From: Methanobacteriota archaeon
GTDB taxonomy: Archaea > Halobacteriota > Methanomicrobia > Methanomicrobiales > Methanospirillaceae
DNA length: 8,559 bases
Assembly (NCBI GenBank): GCA_009779205.1
Contig: WRER01000019.1
Location: forward strand, 1 to 8,559
Direction: 5' to 3'
How positions within the stretch are numbered: position 1 is the stretch's first letter; each line of letters starts with the position of its first letter. The translations under genes were made by a program, and so were the position numbers. The notes below the pieces were generated by a model that had not been told where the DNA came from, did not search any database, and saw only the letters and a list, made by a program, of their open reading frames with translations. Positions 7,825-8,559 of the stretch are shown in pieces.

Positions 7825-7843
7825 TGAAAGTCTCATTGAATAT

Positions 7844-7850
7844 GGAGGGG
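7844..7850 (+). promoter_or_regulatory. Strong Shine-Dalgarno site for the yciI-like gene
   Basis: GGAGGGG lies 4 bases before the ATG at 7855. It is the only strong site in the area and selects 7855 over the upstream out-of-frame ATG at 7824, which would give just 12 codons. Confidence 0.7.
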
Positions 7851-7854
7851 AAAA

Positions 7855-8157
7855 ATGGCTAAATACGTTGTGATTTACGAAGACATGCGAAAAGACGCTG
7901 TAGCGCCAGATATGGTGGAAATTTTGCTGAAAGGTCATGTGGAACATTTGAGAGATTTGCATTCACGAGGGGCTTTATTTATGTGCGGGCCTTTAAAAAA
8001 CAGTAGTGAGAAGGGTCTGCAGATATTTGAGGCAAATTCTAAGGAAGAAGTGGAAAGTTGTGTATTGAAAGATCCTTTAATCGTTCATAAATGGTATGCC
8101 AGCTATCATATTTACGAATGGATTGAGGCGAATGAAGAAAATAATTATCTGATGTAG
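7855..8157 (+). CDS. YciI-like small protein
   Basis: A 100-residue soluble protein with the layout of the YciI family (dimeric ferredoxin-like alpha/beta-barrel fold). It has an N-terminal strand KYVVIYED, then a helix with HVEHLRDLHSRGALFMCGPL (28-47), which holds the family's conserved His-rich helix start and GP turn. A second strand/helix pair runs QIFEANSKEEVESCVLKDP (56-74), with the typical DP before the last strands. YciI proteins have no settled physiological role; a His/Asp pair has been proposed as a catalytic site in bacterial members, and His28 or His31 with Asp73 are possible counterparts here. The gene stands alone, with about 150 bases before it and 320 after, and has its own promoter signals and a strong GGAGGGG. 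Nothing in the context fixes a substrate. Confidence 0.75.
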   Translation: MAKYVVIYEDMRKDAVAPDMVEILLKGHVEHLRDLHSRGALFMCGPLKNSSEKGLQIFEANSKEEVESCVLKDPLIVHKWYASYHIYEWIEANEENNYLM

Positions 8158-8167
8158 AACACAAAAA

Positions 8168-8214
8168 CAGAATTAGCTTAGCGCAATGCATAGTATAAGC
8201 ATAATACAATTCTG
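8168..8214. other. Imperfect stem-loop after the yciI-like gene
   Basis: Outer arms CAGAATT (8168-8174) and AATTCTG (8208-8214) pair over 7 bp. Inner arms GCTTA (8176-8180) and TAAGC (8196-8200) pair over 5 bp, with a one-sided bulge and a 15-base loop. It starts 10 bases after the stop codon, so it could protect the 3' end of the mRNA or be part of a small RNA. Fold stability was not computed. Confidence 0.35.
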
Positions 8215-8256
8215 GTTTGAAAAAGTGACACTCCTTAATAACCGAGATGTGGACAG

Positions 8257-8281
8257 TTATTTTTATTATTTTCATTTTTTT
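8257..8281 (+). terminator. T-rich terminator downstream of the yciI-like gene
   Basis: T5 (8260-8264) and T7 (8275-8281) runs are joined by further T clusters on the + strand, which suits archaeal oligo-T termination. The tract is flanked by the inverted repeat GAGATGT (8244-8250) and ACATCTC (8282-8288). Confidence 0.5.
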
Positions 8282-8379
8282 ACATCTCCACTCATAACAT
8301 AACAAATTCAATAACGATAATACATTATCTTCGTGACATCCAATATGTTGTAGCAAGCGTATCCATGACCATTATGTCA

Positions 8380-8387
8380 TTTATATC
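8380..8387 (+). promoter_or_regulatory. Candidate TATA box for galU, with an adjacent inverted repeat
   Basis: TTTATATC fits the archaeal TATA consensus well and is the best promoter candidate before galU, implying a leader near 65-70 bases. Just downstream lies the inverted repeat CTATC-ATAAC-GATAG (8393-8407), enclosed by the outer pair ATCTAT (8385-8390) and ATAGAT (8404-8409). This placement would suit a repressor, although AT-rich sequence produces such pairs by chance. Confidence 0.45.
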
Positions 8388-8477
8388 TATTACTATCATA
8401 ACGATAGATTCCAATTTCAAAACAGCTTCGACTCACGAACAATACAACTTTCTATCTTCTATCTGCCAGATCCATCT

Positions 8478-8559
8478 ATGACATCTATCACAAAGGCTGT
8501 TATCCCTGCTGCTGGCTGGGGTACCCGTTTCTTTCCAATGACGAAAGCACAACCAAAGG
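8478..8559 (+). CDS. galU: UTP-glucose-1-phosphate uridylyltransferase type protein, 3'-truncated by the window
   Basis: The first 27 codons of a sugar-1-phosphate nucleotidyltransferase that would make UDP-glucose (or a related UDP-sugar) for glycan synthesis. The visible residues MTSITKAVIPAAGWGTRFFP and MTKAQPK contain the nucleotide-binding loop AAGxGTR and the TKAxPK element typical of GalU; Trp replaces the common Leu of AAGLGTR. The ATG at 8478 places the conserved KAVIPAAG at the usual distance from the N-terminus, and no ATG precedes it in the frame. No Shine-Dalgarno is visible just upstream, so initiation is either weak or not SD-dependent. The rest of the gene lies beyond the window, so specificity for UTP and glucose-1-phosphate is inferred from the N-terminus only. 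Confidence 0.85.
   Translation, partial: MTSITKAVIPAAGWGTRFFPMTKAQPK

Larger units (their letters stand above)
8158..8477. other. Non-coding gap between the yciI-like gene and galU
   Basis: About 320 very AT-rich bases. They hold an imperfect hairpin (8168-8214), a T-rich terminator (8257-8281), a TATA box (8380-8387), and a 9-base direct repeat ATAACGATA at 8311-8319 and 8398-8406. A minus-strand open frame covers much of the gap (8039-8356) but runs into the yciI-like gene and has no family resemblance, so no gene is called. Confidence 0.5.

Noticed and set aside
7824..7862. Upstream ATG giving a 12-codon peptide that overlaps the yciI-like start
   Set aside because: It lies within or next to a TATA box, lacks a ribosome-binding site and may not even be transcribed; no attenuation-like codon pattern is present.
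8039..8356. 105-codon minus-strand open frame across the yciI-like 3' end and the gap
   Set aside because: It overlaps a well-supported gene by about 120 bases, crosses the T-rich terminator, has no recognisable domain and no strong ribosome-binding site on its strand.

Overview
The window suggests a euryarchaeal methanogen, most likely order Methanomicrobiales. The elongation factor is archaeal EF-1A (aEF1A) rather than bacterial EF-Tu, and its G1 loop and switch regions read like those of methanogens. S10 is the short archaeal/eukaryotic type. Gene spacing, GGAGG ribosome-binding sites, T-tract terminators and TATA-like promoter boxes are also archaeal. The placement below domain level rests on protein motifs read by eye and was not tested with a tree.

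Layout, all confident genes on the + strand: (1) 1-4092, carA (5' end outside the window) and carB, overlapping by one base (TAATG), encode carbamoyl phosphate synthetase for pyrimidine and arginine synthesis. (2) 4093-4493 is a 401-base non-coding gap holding the carB T-tract terminator and the presumed tuf promoter and leader. (3) 4494-6104, tuf (aEF1A) and rps10 form the end of the classical str operon, but the usual upstream partners (rps12, rps7, fusA) are absent and carB lies there instead. (4) 6122-7705 encodes a polytopic membrane protein of the Agl23/TIGR03663 type, 17 bases after rps10. (5) 7706-7854 is a promoter-bearing gap with a perfect 12-bp palindrome, followed by a small YciI-like protein at 7855-8157. 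(6) 8158-8477 is a 320-base gap with a hairpin, a T-rich terminator and a TATA box. (7) 8478 to the window end is the start of a galU-type sugar-1-phosphate nucleotidyltransferase.

Three functional themes appear: nucleotide and arginine precursor supply (carAB), translation (tuf, rps10), and surface glycan or lipid-linked sugar metabolism (Agl23-like protein, galU start). YciI is of unknown role. No mobile element, CRISPR array, tRNA or rRNA was seen, and I found no clear case for a new multi-gene system. The most unusual coding signal is in CarA. Its catalytic Cys, His and Glu are intact, but several residues that line the glutamine pocket in the E. coli enzyme are replaced, including the nearly invariant Gln of the class I glutaminase signature.
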